The notes under the pieces: model-generated
What the model saw: only the letters and a program-made list of their open reading frames with translations
Databases searched by the model: none
What the model was told of the DNA's origin: nothing
In this document: positions 24,293 through 32,835 of the stretch, piece after piece
Layout of the letters: each line of letters opens with the position of its first letter
Numbering within the stretch: position 1 is the stretch's first letter
Made by a program: the position numbers and the translations under genes
Source: a virus
Strand: one strand, 5' to 3'
Length of the DNA stretch: 51,388 nt
Virus record (IMG/VR): IMGVR_UViG_3300027779_000041
Coordinates: 1 to 51,388 of that record

Positions 24293-26245
24293 TTAACTAC
24301 CTAAAACATATTCTGTATAACTTGCTACTACTTGTTTTTTGTACTCATCCATAGACATATTTAAGATATTTATATCCTTGTTTACCATAATTGCGTTAAA
24401 CTCTTTTGGGGTCTTTTTGTTTGATTTAACAATCTCACTAATATAGTTTGCATCTACATTTTCATACATAACTGGTAAATTTGTTAGTATATCTACCTTA
24501 AGGGTTTCTAAATAGCCAACTTCTGCTTTTGTTAGCTTTCTCATATTTTTCTTGTTGGAAACAGATAAAAATGCTTTGTTTGTGACATCAGATATTAAAT
24601 CAAATGATTTATTAGCCCAGACAATTAAATCAGCAACACCAGGAGTGCTTTTAGGCTTTTCAACCCTTTTCTTTCTTGGTTCTTCATCTTTCTTAAATTT
24701 AGGTCTACCGTTTTCATTTTCTGGTAGATCATCTTTTTCAGTAGGAGGATGAAATGGACCAACCTTATCTGGAAGTTTATCTTTATCTCTATCTTTATTT
24801 TCTCTGCTTAATCTGACTTTTTCAACAGTAGGAATTTCTTTAAATCTATCAAGTATAGTCTCATGACTAATAATATTTCTATCAGCCAATTGAATCAATA
24901 GATTTTTTTCTGCTGCCTCATCTGATAGACTCAGTTGATCATAAACAATATGAGCAGCTTTCCTAAATCCCATAGCCCTCCGAACTAATTCTAACTCTTT
25001 AGTCCAAAACTTAGTTAATTGATCTCTACCATATTGTAATCTCTCAACTAATGTCTTTAGAGAAATGAAATTATTAGTAAATCCACCACCATTAGATGCC
25101 ATACCAGTTAAAGTTGGAGGAACGCCAAGCCCCGCATAAATACTATTAAGAACTGATTGATATTTCTCAGAACCTAAGAATTTATAAACCTGACTGTTAG
25201 ATTCAGTATATTTTAAGTCTGGACCCCAGACTAATTCCATTGTTCCACCACCAACATTACTTGCTAAAATATTTCTGAGCTTGTTAACTCCGTCTTTTGT
25301 TGGTAAGATTTTATGGTCAAGGCTTCCAAGCGTCCATAGTCTAATATTACTAATAGCACCATCAAGAGCGGATAAATCTGCAAGACGCATTTTTTCCAAC
25401 ATAATAATATCATCAAGAATAGCATAGGTAAGTGGATTAGCCCACTGCTGCCAATCATCTTTTTTATAATAGTAAACACTGAGTTTGTTTTCATCTAAAG
25501 GAATTGACCTTTCACCATTTTTAATCTTCATCTTTAACTCAGGAGGTAAAGTTTCTAATACCTTTGCTGGAATATTATCTTTTTGAAAATTGTCTACAAA
25601 AGACTTATTTGAAATTTCAAAATTTTTCCTGCCTAAAAATAGATTTAAATTACCATCCTTAACATTGATAGTTAAAGGATTAAAAAAATTATATCTCCAA
25701 GGAACGACATCCTCCTTAACAGATGGTAGCTTAACCGTTATATCACTACCCATAGATCTTATATATTTTACAATATCTTGACTAATTTTTGCATCACTAC
25801 GATAAATAAATACATTTCCAGTCCTGTAAAGATTATTCAAAAATCTTTCAGACCGTTCTTTTCCATCAACTTTCTTAAACCATTGCTTATAGAATTTTTC
25901 TACACTTTTATTCTCATGTACAATATCGATGCCTTGACTGCCAAAATCACCCATTAAATCAATAATATTCCTAATAATACCAACTTTATCATAAGCCTCC
26001 ATACACATCTTAATGGCTTTTTTCTTCTGCTGCGGAACCTCTTCATTTGAACGGAATGCATAATAGTCATCTTTACCATAACCTGGTCTAGTAGAGATAT
26101 TTGGTTCTATATCTAAAAATGATCTACGGTTTGCTTTAGAAATACCATCATATGCATCAATAGACTCAGAAAATTGTTCCATAGCACGAGACTTACTTGA
26201 TGCATCTCCGTCTTCCCAGGTAATGATAGAATTTTTATTACTCAT
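24293..26245 (-). CDS. Portal protein
   Basis: This 650-residue protein lies directly downstream of the large terminase, the normal portal position. The N-terminal half contains the pattern of portal families: KMCMEAYDKVGIIRNIIDLMGDFG, then FLNNLYRTGNVFIYRSDAK and PLTYAILDDIIMLEKMRLADLSALDGAI. Next comes a Gly-rich segment (LTGMASNGGGFTNNFISLKTL) like the channel region. The last ~150 residues are Lys/Glu/Pro-rich and disordered-looking around residue 500, then helical. It forms the dodecameric ring at the capsid vertex through which DNA is packaged. At 650 residues it is longer than most portals. Confidence 0.85.
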   Translation of the reverse strand: MSNKNSIITWEDGDASSKSRAMEQFSESIDAYDGISKANRRSFLDIEPNISTRPGYGKDDYYAFRSNEEVPQQKKKAIKMCMEAYDKVGIIRNIIDLMGDFGSQGIDIVHENKSVEKFYKQWFKKVDGKERSERFLNNLYRTGNVFIYRSDAKISQDIVKYIRSMGSDITVKLPSVKEDVVPWRYNFFNPLTINVKDGNLNLFLGRKNFEISNKSFVDNFQKDNIPAKVLETLPPELKMKIKNGERSIPLDENKLSVYYYKKDDWQQWANPLTYAILDDIIMLEKMRLADLSALDGAISNIRLWTLGSLDHKILPTKDGVNKLRNILASNVGGGTMELVWGPDLKYTESNSQVYKFLGSEKYQSVLNSIYAGLGVPPTLTGMASNGGGFTNNFISLKTLVERLQYGRDQLTKFWTKELELVRRAMGFRKAAHIVYDQLSLSDEAAEKNLLIQLADRNIISHETILDRFKEIPTVEKVRLSRENKDRDKDKLPDKVGPFHPPTEKDDLPENENGRPKFKKDEEPRKKRVEKPKSTPGVADLIVWANKSFDLISDVTNKAFLSVSNKKNMRKLTKAEVGYLETLKVDILTNLPVMYENVDANYISEIVKSNKKTPKEFNAIMVNKDINILNMSMDEYKKQVVASYTEYVLGS

Positions 26246-26304
26246 TTGATTCTCCGCAATTCAATTGAAAGAAGTGTAATTGGATTGTTAATTCAACTAC
26301 CTTA

Positions 26305-26313
26305 ATTATACAC
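26305..26313 (-). promoter_or_regulatory. Late promoter motif GTGTATAAT
   Basis: The minus strand reads TTTGTGTATAATTAAGG, about 60 bases before the portal ATG at 26245 and just after the terminase stop. It shares GTGTATAAT with the sites at 21159 and 24253. It would allow portal expression independent of the terminase transcript. Confidence 0.65.
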
Positions 26314-26316
26314 AAA

Positions 26317-28299
26317 TTATAAAATATCTTTCATACTATCAACAAACCAACTTGGACCAGTATACATATCGCCCTTTGGCTTATCATCCATAATTGTGGC
26401 AAACCCACCATAGAATTGATATTCGCGAGGTGTTGGTGTTCTATATATTTTTCTAGCAGCCATATTAGCCATTATTAAGGAAGAATAACGGTCTTTCCTC
26501 ATTTTACTTTTCTTACCAGCACCTATAATAACTTCAGGAGTATCCCATCTATCTCTACCATTAGCAGTTTGTGTTATTTGTATCATAGCAAGTTCATCTT
26601 TTAACTCTTCAATCTCCATAACACATTCTTCAAGTGTGTCATACATCCTCCCTTTTAACCCATCTTCAGCATTAGATAGTCCCACTGTAATTGCATCAAA
26701 TCTTGGAAAGATAATTGCTTTATCTTCAAGATCTTTTCTTAAACCATGATTAGCTTCTGATAACCATTCATACCTAGCAAATTGACACATCTCTAAAATA
26801 TGCAATCCACGATCATCATCAGTATCTTTGGGCTTATCATCATCAATTGTGGGCCAAATTGGAAACTCGTCATTCTTAATTTTATCCTTATCATGTAGAG
26901 ACTCCATCACGGCAATTCCGCCCCCTTGTGCGTCCATAGCGATATGAACACATGGAAACAATTTCATTAAATCTCTAATTTTTCTAGCACAGTAAGAATA
27001 GAAGTCGGTTTCAGAAGAAAACCCCTTTTGAACCTTTTGTTTATGTTCAGATCGCGTAGTAGTCCAAGAGTAAACAATCCTTGTGTGGTCGTGATTCAAC
27101 TCAAGAACGATTATACTAAAATTATCAACTTCAGAAGCAGGGTCAACACCAAATACATATTTTTTGTTAGGATCACCCATCAGTTGGGCCTCAAAGATTA
27201 TATCATCCCCCTTATTGTCTTTAATTGGCTCTTGATCATTAGATACACAGGACTGTATCAGTGTCCTCTTAAAGAAGCCCTGAGAGTCCCGCGTAAAGCA
27301 AGCTCCGAACTCCATTTGATAAATACCAGCATGTACTGTTGCTTTCGATCTAGCGACCTGTGCGGCATCCATAAAGCCCTCTGGTAAAAGTTCGTATGGT
27401 ATTCTAACAACAGAATATTGGGTCCAATCAAAATTATCTGGAACATCTTCTCCACCAAACACATCTCTAAGTCTATTTTTATCACCACCACTTTTTATAA
27501 TAGACTTCCATTTCTTCCAATATACCGCAAAGTGATTAAAGTCATAATACGCAGTACCGGACAATATGATTTGGTTATCTTTATTCTCTACAATATCATC
27601 TTTTGACTTGTTAAGTTCCATTCCAAGTGATTGAGCTTTTTTTTCAGAAGCCAACCTTTTAACATTATCAATGGGATTAGAACTTACAGCGGCAAAACCA
27701 GCAACAACCGTTTCGAAAATATCACGCGGTATAGATGCAAACTCGTCACTAATAATATCATTAGCACGTTGACCACGAATCTTTTGTCCATCACCTAAAG
27801 GTAAACAAGTAATACGACTATCATTGATTCTCATAACACATCGGTCTACATCTCTACGAGGACCGCTATCACTATCGCACATATCCCTAAGAATAGGAGA
27901 ATTATTCCAGATAGTCTCCATATATTCAAATAGGACTTTAGACTGACGAAAAGCTGCACCTACTACGACTACTTTTCTCTTTGGTAGTAATAAAGACCTC
28001 ATCATAGCGTATAGAGATAATATGAAAGACTTGCCAAACCCACGACTAGCAATTATCATAGGGAATTTACGATTCCACATTTCATGCAAAATAAGTGCCT
28101 GAGTAGGCAGTACTGTGACATTAAAGATATGTTTACATAAGAAAGAAAAATATTCTGGTCTTGTCATCAACCAAGATAATCTAAGATGGAAATCATCTTC
28201 CTTAAATGACACTACAGACATTGGATTGAATATTGTATCTTCATCAATATCTATATTCAACCAAGCTTCATTAATAACTTTTAAATTTGATTCAACCAT
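26317..28299 (-). CDS. terL: Terminase large subunit
   Basis: This 660-residue packaging motor has an ATPase domain with Walker A ASRGFGKS (84-91), Walker B IISDE (182-186, catalytic E186) and the coupling motif LSGTAY (246-251). The nuclease domain follows with YVFGVDPASEVDNFSIIVLE, whose D386 is the first metal ligand, and the second acidic site around HIAMDAQGGG. It cuts concatemeric DNA and drives it into the prohead through the portal. The start overlaps the preceding ClpP-like gene by eight bases, and the portal follows, so this is the packaging operon. Motifs are complete and spaced as in active terminases. Confidence 0.95.
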   Translation of the reverse strand: MVESNLKVINEAWLNIDIDEDTIFNPMSVVSFKEDDFHLRLSWLMTRPEYFSFLCKHIFNVTVLPTQALILHEMWNRKFPMIIASRGFGKSFILSLYAMMRSLLLPKRKVVVVGAAFRQSKVLFEYMETIWNNSPILRDMCDSDSGPRRDVDRCVMRINDSRITCLPLGDGQKIRGQRANDIISDEFASIPRDIFETVVAGFAAVSSNPIDNVKRLASEKKAQSLGMELNKSKDDIVENKDNQIILSGTAYYDFNHFAVYWKKWKSIIKSGGDKNRLRDVFGGEDVPDNFDWTQYSVVRIPYELLPEGFMDAAQVARSKATVHAGIYQMEFGACFTRDSQGFFKRTLIQSCVSNDQEPIKDNKGDDIIFEAQLMGDPNKKYVFGVDPASEVDNFSIIVLELNHDHTRIVYSWTTTRSEHKQKVQKGFSSETDFYSYCARKIRDLMKLFPCVHIAMDAQGGGIAVMESLHDKDKIKNDEFPIWPTIDDDKPKDTDDDRGLHILEMCQFARYEWLSEANHGLRKDLEDKAIIFPRFDAITVGLSNAEDGLKGRMYDTLEECVMEIEELKDELAMIQITQTANGRDRWDTPEVIIGAGKKSKMRKDRYSSLIMANMAARKIYRTPTPREYQFYGGFATIMDDKPKGDMYTGPSWFVDSMKDIL

Positions 28300-28942
28300 T
28301 TCTTAAACTCACAATGTCTTTAGCTTTTTTGTCACCAAGTAATGCATCACAAAAACCGAAATATAAACATTCATCTGCATCTAAATACCAATCACCATTC
28401 TTCATTTTTCTTAAAATATAATTTTTGGCTTTTTCTTGTGTTGCATCTTCATAGTTTTCTTTAAAGAATTTAGACTTAATAAGATATTTTGAATAAATAT
28501 CTACCATTATATCGCAACACCTCTTATCAAACTTAGCATTTGCTTGTGCATTTAAATAATGACCTTCATAAGCACTTGAGCCATAGTGAGACATAAAGTA
28601 AGAATATGGAGTCATTACTCTAAAATCAGCAGATTGCAGTATAATGCTACTCATGGATTCCGCATGAGAATATGCAACCATTGTAATAAAAGAAGTACAA
28701 GCATTTATAGCATCATAAATAGCCATTCCTGCACCCCAATCACCACCTATTGAATACATATGTATTAAAATTGGCTTATCATTTAATGATTCTAAGTAGT
28801 TGATATTTTTAATTAGTTGTGTAGCCATTCTAAAATCTACACCGGGATCTTCTTCATTGGAGGACATAAAAGAATTGATATAAATTTCTCTAGTTTTGGT
28901 ATTTACACCGTAGCTATGTATATCATTTAGAAATTCATACAT
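28292..28942 (-). CDS. ClpP-like serine protease
   Basis: This 216-residue protein matches the ClpP/crotonase fold: PILIHMYSIGGDWGAGMAIYDAI (57-79), MVAYSHAESMSSIILQSAD (88-106) with the nucleophile S96 in the AESM motif, and YSYFMSHYGSS with catalytic H119. ClpP-like enzymes in phages often act as head maturation proteases. Here a separate protease-like domain exists next to the scaffold, so this one may do another job or share the work. The stop overlaps the terminase start. It lacks an obvious ATPase partner in the window. It is slightly longer than bacterial ClpP. Confidence 0.8.
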   Translation of the reverse strand: MYEFLNDIHSYGVNTKTREIYINSFMSSNEEDPGVDFRMATQLIKNINYLESLNDKPILIHMYSIGGDWGAGMAIYDAINACTSFITMVAYSHAESMSSIILQSADFRVMTPYSYFMSHYGSSAYEGHYLNAQANAKFDKRCCDIMVDIYSKYLIKSKFFKENYEDATQEKAKNYILRKMKNGDWYLDADECLYFGFCDALLGDKKAKDIVSLRNG

Positions 28943-29454
28943 TATTTTTGCCTCCCAATAGTATATAGTTCATTTATCCTCTTAAAGAGACTACTTATAT
29001 ACAAAAAAGCATTGTATTTATCATCTGCAAACACAATATGTATTCCATCGTGTACTTGAAATTGCATTAAGCATCTTAAAATATATTTTCCTGTTATTTT
29101 TACCGACTTGATTTTATCTGCTGGTATCCTGGTTTCGTCTGGAAATTTAAGCAAATCATCTAAACTAAATTCTAAAACTATAAATCTATGAGGAAACTCT
29201 TTCATCCTTTCAATTTCATTCATAAATGCATGTTTTTGTTTACCAAGATTAATAGCAATTTCTTCAACAGAGGCTTTTCTTTCTACACAAATCTTATCCT
29301 CCATACCTTCAATGGTATAATCACCAGTATCTAATTTTTGGGTAACCATACCCGCACATTTATTAAATTTTTTAAAGAAATAACCGTTTTGTTCTCTAGT
29401 ATCTTTAATAACATAGTAATCAGGAATATCGGGTTTTTTAAATTTTTTAGCCAT
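28942..29454 (-). CDS. ERCC4-type nuclease
   Basis: This 170-residue protein is a minimal XPF/MUS81-type nuclease domain: DTREQ (18-22), LDTGDYTI (41-48, D45) and the signature ERK (58-60) in ICVERKASVEEIAINL. These residues build the metal-dependent active site that cuts branched or flapped DNA. A helicase-like or HhH domain is absent, so another protein may guide it. It overlaps the HNH gene and touches the ClpP-like gene, all in the terminase operon. A role in resolving branched replicative DNA before packaging is inferred. Confidence 0.85.
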   Translation of the reverse strand: MAKKFKKPDIPDYYVIKDTREQNGYFFKKFNKCAGMVTQKLDTGDYTIEGMEDKICVERKASVEEIAINLGKQKHAFMNEIERMKEFPHRFIVLEFSLDDLLKFPDETRIPADKIKSVKITGKYILRCLMQFQVHDGIHIVFADDKYNAFLYISSLFKRINELYTIGRQK

Positions 29455-29710
29455 TGTTTCTTATTAAATCCATAAATAGAGATTCATATAATTCCTCATG
29501 TTTAGTGATATCTTTATGACACCGCTTACATAGGGTAATACCATTATCTATATCATACCTCAAATTTGAAGCTGAAGACCATTTTCTAATGTGATGGACC
29601 TGTAGCTGTTTAGTGGCAAAACAAGAAGGCATTTGACATTCATATTTATCTCTTTTTTTAACTCGTTGTCGCCATTCTTTATAGAGTGGATCGTCATAGT
29701 TTCTTCTCAT
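29447..29710 (-). CDS. HNH endonuclease
   Basis: This 87-residue protein is an HNH domain with two zinc-binding CxxC-type pairs: C25-x4-C30 and C61-x2-C64, plus the catalytic motif VHHIRKW (H39, H40), N56 and H65. The compact size matches the HNH proteins found next to terminase genes in many phages with cohesive ends. There they assist terminase cleavage. Its position three genes upstream of the large terminase fits that role. A homing endonuclease is the alternative, but no intron or disrupted gene is seen nearby. Confidence 0.85.
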   Translation of the reverse strand: MRRNYDDPLYKEWRQRVKKRDKYECQMPSCFATKQLQVHHIRKWSSASNLRYDIDNGITLCKRCHKDITKHEELYESLFMDLIRNNG

Positions 29711-29978
29711 TAGCTATACCTACATAAATAATACTTATGTCATTTAAAACATCTTTAGTAAACTCTAAAATAGTAACATCATAATATCCATTAGTTTTAT
29801 ATAGACCTTGCTTGATAATTTTTTCTGATAAGCCTATATATGCTTGATGGCATGCATCGTCTGGATCATTAGCGTGAACAAAAATGATTGGATTTTCATA
29901 ACCATATTCATCTAACTTATATTTTTTTAATCTACCCAGAACTAAGTCTAAGCACATATAAACCTTAAATGTTTTCAT
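29694..29978 (-). CDS. Small protein, unknown
   Basis: This is a 94-residue protein with alternating strand and helix pattern (TFKVYMCLDLVLGRLKKYKLDEYG, IIFVHANDPDDACHQAYIGLSEKII). The ANDPDDA segment resembles small phage proteins that handle large surface or regulatory surfaces, but I recognise no family. It overlaps the GDP-mannose dehydratase gene by 14 bases upstream and the HNH gene by 17 downstream, so it is translated as part of this chain. Confidence 0.55.
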   Translation of the reverse strand: MKTFKVYMCLDLVLGRLKKYKLDEYGYENPIIFVHANDPDDACHQAYIGLSEKIIKQGLYKTNGYYDVTILEFTKDVLNDISIIYVGIANEKKL

Positions 29979-31071
29979 TTTCTATATCACCATCAACCAT
30001 CATTTTAACTAATTCGCTGAATGAAGTTTGAGGTTTCCAATTTAAAACAGTATTTGCTTTAGTAGCATCACCCTTCAGGTAATCAACCTCTGCTGGTCTA
30101 TAAAACTCTGGATCAACAACCACATAATCGTTGAAATTGGTAATTCCGATATAACCAAATGCCTCATCTAAAAACTCTCTAATTGTATGTGTCTCTCCCG
30201 TACAGACAACGTAATCGTCTGGATTATCTTGTTGCAACATCAACCACATAGCCTCAACATAATCTCCTGCATATCCCCAGTCCCTTGAAGCATCTAAATT
30301 ACCTAAGCGGAGCTTAGGAAAAGAGTACTGCTCGCCAGAAGCAAATAACCTATCACAGTCTCTTTTTAGTATATCTGTATGATTAATTTCCATTTTGTTT
30401 AGCCATCCACCAAATTCCCCAATCCACTTCGTTATCTTCCGTGTAACGAAAGTCTCACCCCGTCTTGGCCCCTCATGGTTGAATAAAATTCCAGAACTTG
30501 CATGAACACCATAAGCCTCCCTAAATAATCTCGTCATATAGTGGGCAGCACATTTTGCAATAGCGTATGGGGACTGTGGTAAGAATTTAGTATCTTCGTT
30601 TTGAAATTTTGTAGAAACAAATGTATCTTCAAAAGGATCACCAAACGGTTCTTTGTCTTTAATTGTTATATCATAATTCTTCCCAAACATTTCACTTGAA
30701 CTAGCTTGATAGAATTTTGGATGCAAATCGAGATCTACAATACTTTGCAAGATATTTAAGCACCCCTTACCAGTAATATCCCAAGTTAAGGCTGGCTGGC
30801 TAAAAGATACCTTCACATGCGACTGTGCAGCGAGATTATAGATTTCATCTACATCTTCGTTATCTCTTAAAATACTCATTACACTAAATACATCGGTGAT
30901 ATCACCGTGTACCAGATTAAGTCCATCAGAATTCAGTAGATGCTTTAGTCTGCCAGTATTATCCACACTGCATCTTCTTGTCACACCTATTACCGTATAA
31001 TTTTTTTCAAGCAATAAGTCCGCTAGATGGCTCCCATCCTGTCCGGTCACTCCAAAAATAATAGCTTTCAT
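29965..31071 (-). CDS. gmd: GDP-mannose 4,6-dehydratase
   Basis: This 368-residue short-chain dehydrogenase has the NAD(P)-binding motif GVTGQDG (7-13), followed by the SSEMFG catalytic segment and YAIAK (catalytic Tyr and Lys), as in Gmd enzymes. It converts GDP-mannose to GDP-4-keto-6-deoxymannose, the precursor of GDP-fucose, rhamnose-type and related sugars. Length and motifs are complete, so it is likely active. It sits in the late terminase operon rather than in a metabolic cluster. The product could feed glycosylation of virion proteins or change host surface sugars. No reductase or epimerase partner is present in the window. Confidence 0.9.
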   Translation of the reverse strand: MKAIIFGVTGQDGSHLADLLLEKNYTVIGVTRRCSVDNTGRLKHLLNSDGLNLVHGDITDVFSVMSILRDNEDVDEIYNLAAQSHVKVSFSQPALTWDITGKGCLNILQSIVDLDLHPKFYQASSSEMFGKNYDITIKDKEPFGDPFEDTFVSTKFQNEDTKFLPQSPYAIAKCAAHYMTRLFREAYGVHASSGILFNHEGPRRGETFVTRKITKWIGEFGGWLNKMEINHTDILKRDCDRLFASGEQYSFPKLRLGNLDASRDWGYAGDYVEAMWLMLQQDNPDDYVVCTGETHTIREFLDEAFGYIGITNFNDYVVVDPEFYRPAEVDYLKGDATKANTVLNWKPQTSFSELVKMMVDGDIENENI

Positions 31072-31080
31072 GTTGTTTTC

Positions 31081-31527
31081 CTAAACTTTTGTTCCAAATA
31101 GTCTATCAGTAAATAAAAATACTACACCAAAGTTTTTTCCGGGTCTGTCGTGATGTAGTTCATGGTGTTGTTTAGCTTTTTTGTAATATTTTGTCTTCAT
31201 TAGCCAATTTTTTTCCAACCCATGAATCCCTCGGTGGACTTTGGTCCAAGTGTATGAATGAAAAGCAAAAATACATAATAATGCTGCCAAGGAGGAATAA
31301 CTAATCATATAAGCACCGACGATTAACGGAAATCCCACGATAATATGATTATAAATTGGCAAATCAATATTTATATCATCTCTACCATTTTTATGGTGCA
31401 GAATAGCATGATCAAAGAATATCCAGTATGGCAAGAACCACTTTTTATTATGCATCGTATATCTATGGATAGAATATTCCAACACAGACATTACAAAGTA
31501 CCACAGTATCAACCACACAACAAACAT
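31081..31527 (-). CDS. Membrane fatty-acid hydroxylase/desaturase-like protein
   Basis: This 148-residue membrane protein has hydrophobic segments at residues 2-20 and about 61-90. It contains the histidine boxes of the fatty-acid hydroxylase superfamily: H21-x4-H26, H40-x3-HH (44-45), H90, H98-x3-H102 and HHELHH (121-126). These bind a di-iron centre. Family members hydroxylate or desaturate lipids, sterols or carotenoids. The histidine spacing resembles the short carotenoid-hydroxylase type. It is adjacent to gmd in the late operon, with nothing else of lipid metabolism in the window. All expected His residues are present. The substrate is unknown. Confidence 0.8.
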   Translation of the reverse strand: MFVVWLILWYFVMSVLEYSIHRYTMHNKKWFLPYWIFFDHAILHHKNGRDDINIDLPIYNHIIVGFPLIVGAYMISYSSLAALLCIFAFHSYTWTKVHRGIHGLEKNWLMKTKYYKKAKQHHELHHDRPGKNFGVVFLFTDRLFGTKV

Positions 31528-31529
31528 AA

Positions 31530-32324
31530 TTACTCCTTGACGGTATCCGGTGTTAAAAATGGTTGATCTACCTGCCCATCTCCATATTTATGGTATGAAC
31601 TTAACCTTTCTTTCTCTTTTGACATTGCAAGTCTCATTTTTTCCATCTGAATACCATATTGCCTACTAAGTTCGGGATTACTAATAAGATATGTTAGCCA
31701 ACCCGTAAAAGATTGCCTACTGTCCTCTAATCTTTTGACCCGTTGCTCCCTAGTAGCCTTCATCTCCTTCAACATCTTGTTCTTTTTATCCTGAAGGTCG
31801 CGGTAATCGCGGTTTAGTGACTCCATCGACGCTTTTAGCGAAGCACACTGTCTTTCTAAGTTAAAAATATGATCTCTGTCCTGCTGATCAGAATCCTTAG
31901 CTCTCTCCTCTTGAACTAAAGCCTCAAAAGCCGAGATTTGATTTAAATTTTCCTTATTTGCCTTCAAAGACCTATTCATTAACAAATCGAGCTTAATTAA
32001 ATCAATTACCTGTAATTCTTCCGTGGGTATTACATCATCTTTAAACTGAGAAATGATTCTTGACCAGTGATATTTAAACATTACCAACTCATCATCGGTA
32101 AATTGCTGTTTTAGGTCATGCCAATAAGGACGCTCCTCCAAATCATACGCCGCTTCTTCCTCATCAGAAAGTCCGACCTTGAATTTCCGCTTAATAAATT
32201 GCTGAACACTATCTGGGTCTCTATCTAATTTTTCCGAGATATCAACTATAGACATAACGCCCATACTTGATTCTATAAATTTTTCTTCTTCTTTAGATAT
32301 CCTACCCCTCTTCATAGTAACCAT
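31530..32324 (-). CDS. HTH and coiled-coil protein, possible small terminase
   Basis: This is a 264-residue protein. The N-terminal ~50 residues (GRISKEEEKFIESS, SIVDISEKLDRDPDSVQQFI) form a helix-turn-helix like those of phage DNA-binding proteins. Residues ~125-215 are a long charged coiled coil (EALVQEERAKDSDQQDRD, SLKASMESLNRDYRDLQDKK). DNA-binding N-terminus plus oligomerising coil is the architecture of small terminase subunits, and no other candidate for one exists upstream of the large subunit. However, four to six genes lie between the two, so a transcription regulator is the alternative. The start overlaps the sigma-like gene by 23 bases. Confidence 0.55.
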   Translation of the reverse strand: MVTMKRGRISKEEEKFIESSMGVMSIVDISEKLDRDPDSVQQFIKRKFKVGLSDEEEAAYDLEERPYWHDLKQQFTDDELVMFKYHWSRIISQFKDDVIPTEELQVIDLIKLDLLMNRSLKANKENLNQISAFEALVQEERAKDSDQQDRDHIFNLERQCASLKASMESLNRDYRDLQDKKNKMLKEMKATREQRVKRLEDSRQSFTGWLTYLISNPELSRQYGIQMEKMRLAMSKEKERLSSYHKYGDGQVDQPFLTPDTVKE

Positions 32325-32811
32325 TCTCCTCTAATATATCCTCAATCATCATTTGAATCTCATCCCGCCGTGGCTTTGCAATATAGACATCATTAATCAT
32401 CTTTAGATAATCAAGCCGCATAGATGGCGGCATATGAATATCCATTAATTTTGCCATGTCGCGGTAATCGATGTCCTCATATGTAATATTATTCTTATCA
32501 AACTCCATATAATAAGATTCATCAAGTTGAGCCGGTTGCGTTATATTAATACGAACAGGATCGTCACTTTGGGTAAAGTGGTTGTCCCTCACAAAATTCT
32601 TCATTCTGTTAGAAAGATGAACGGCCAGAAAGTTTTCCAGTGGTCGAAGCCCGTCATAACGAGGCAATGCCTCCATACAAATAATAAATGCCTCCTGCTT
32701 CAGATCCGCAATAGTATATGCGTGAAATGTATACTTAGGGGCTGTGCGATCAACAACCCGCTGAATAATTTCAACGGTTTCTTCTTCTGTCATGTTTTCC
32801 GGTACTTGCAC
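32302..32811 (-). CDS. Sigma-70 region 2-like late sigma factor
   Basis: This 169-residue protein contains a sigma region 2: DLKQEAFIICMEALPRYDG (36-54, RNA-polymerase-binding DLxQE) and PLENFLAVHLSNRMKNFVRD (57-76, -10 recognition). A region 4 for -35 recognition is missing. T4 gp55 has the same plan and reads -10-only late promoters TATAAATA. The five TTGTGTATAAT-type motifs in the left arm are suitable targets. The start used is GTG at 32811 with GAGGAG upstream. An internal ATG at 32793 is the alternative. It is among the first genes transcribed toward the head module. Confidence 0.75.
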   Translation of the reverse strand: MQVPENMTEEETVEIIQRVVDRTAPKYTFHAYTIADLKQEAFIICMEALPRYDGLRPLENFLAVHLSNRMKNFVRDNHFTQSDDPVRINITQPAQLDESYYMEFDKNNITYEDIDYRDMAKLMDIHMPPSMRLDYLKMINDVYIAKPRRDEIQMMIEDILEENGYYEEG

Positions 32812-32835
32812 TCGTCGTAAACTCCTCGATAAAAA

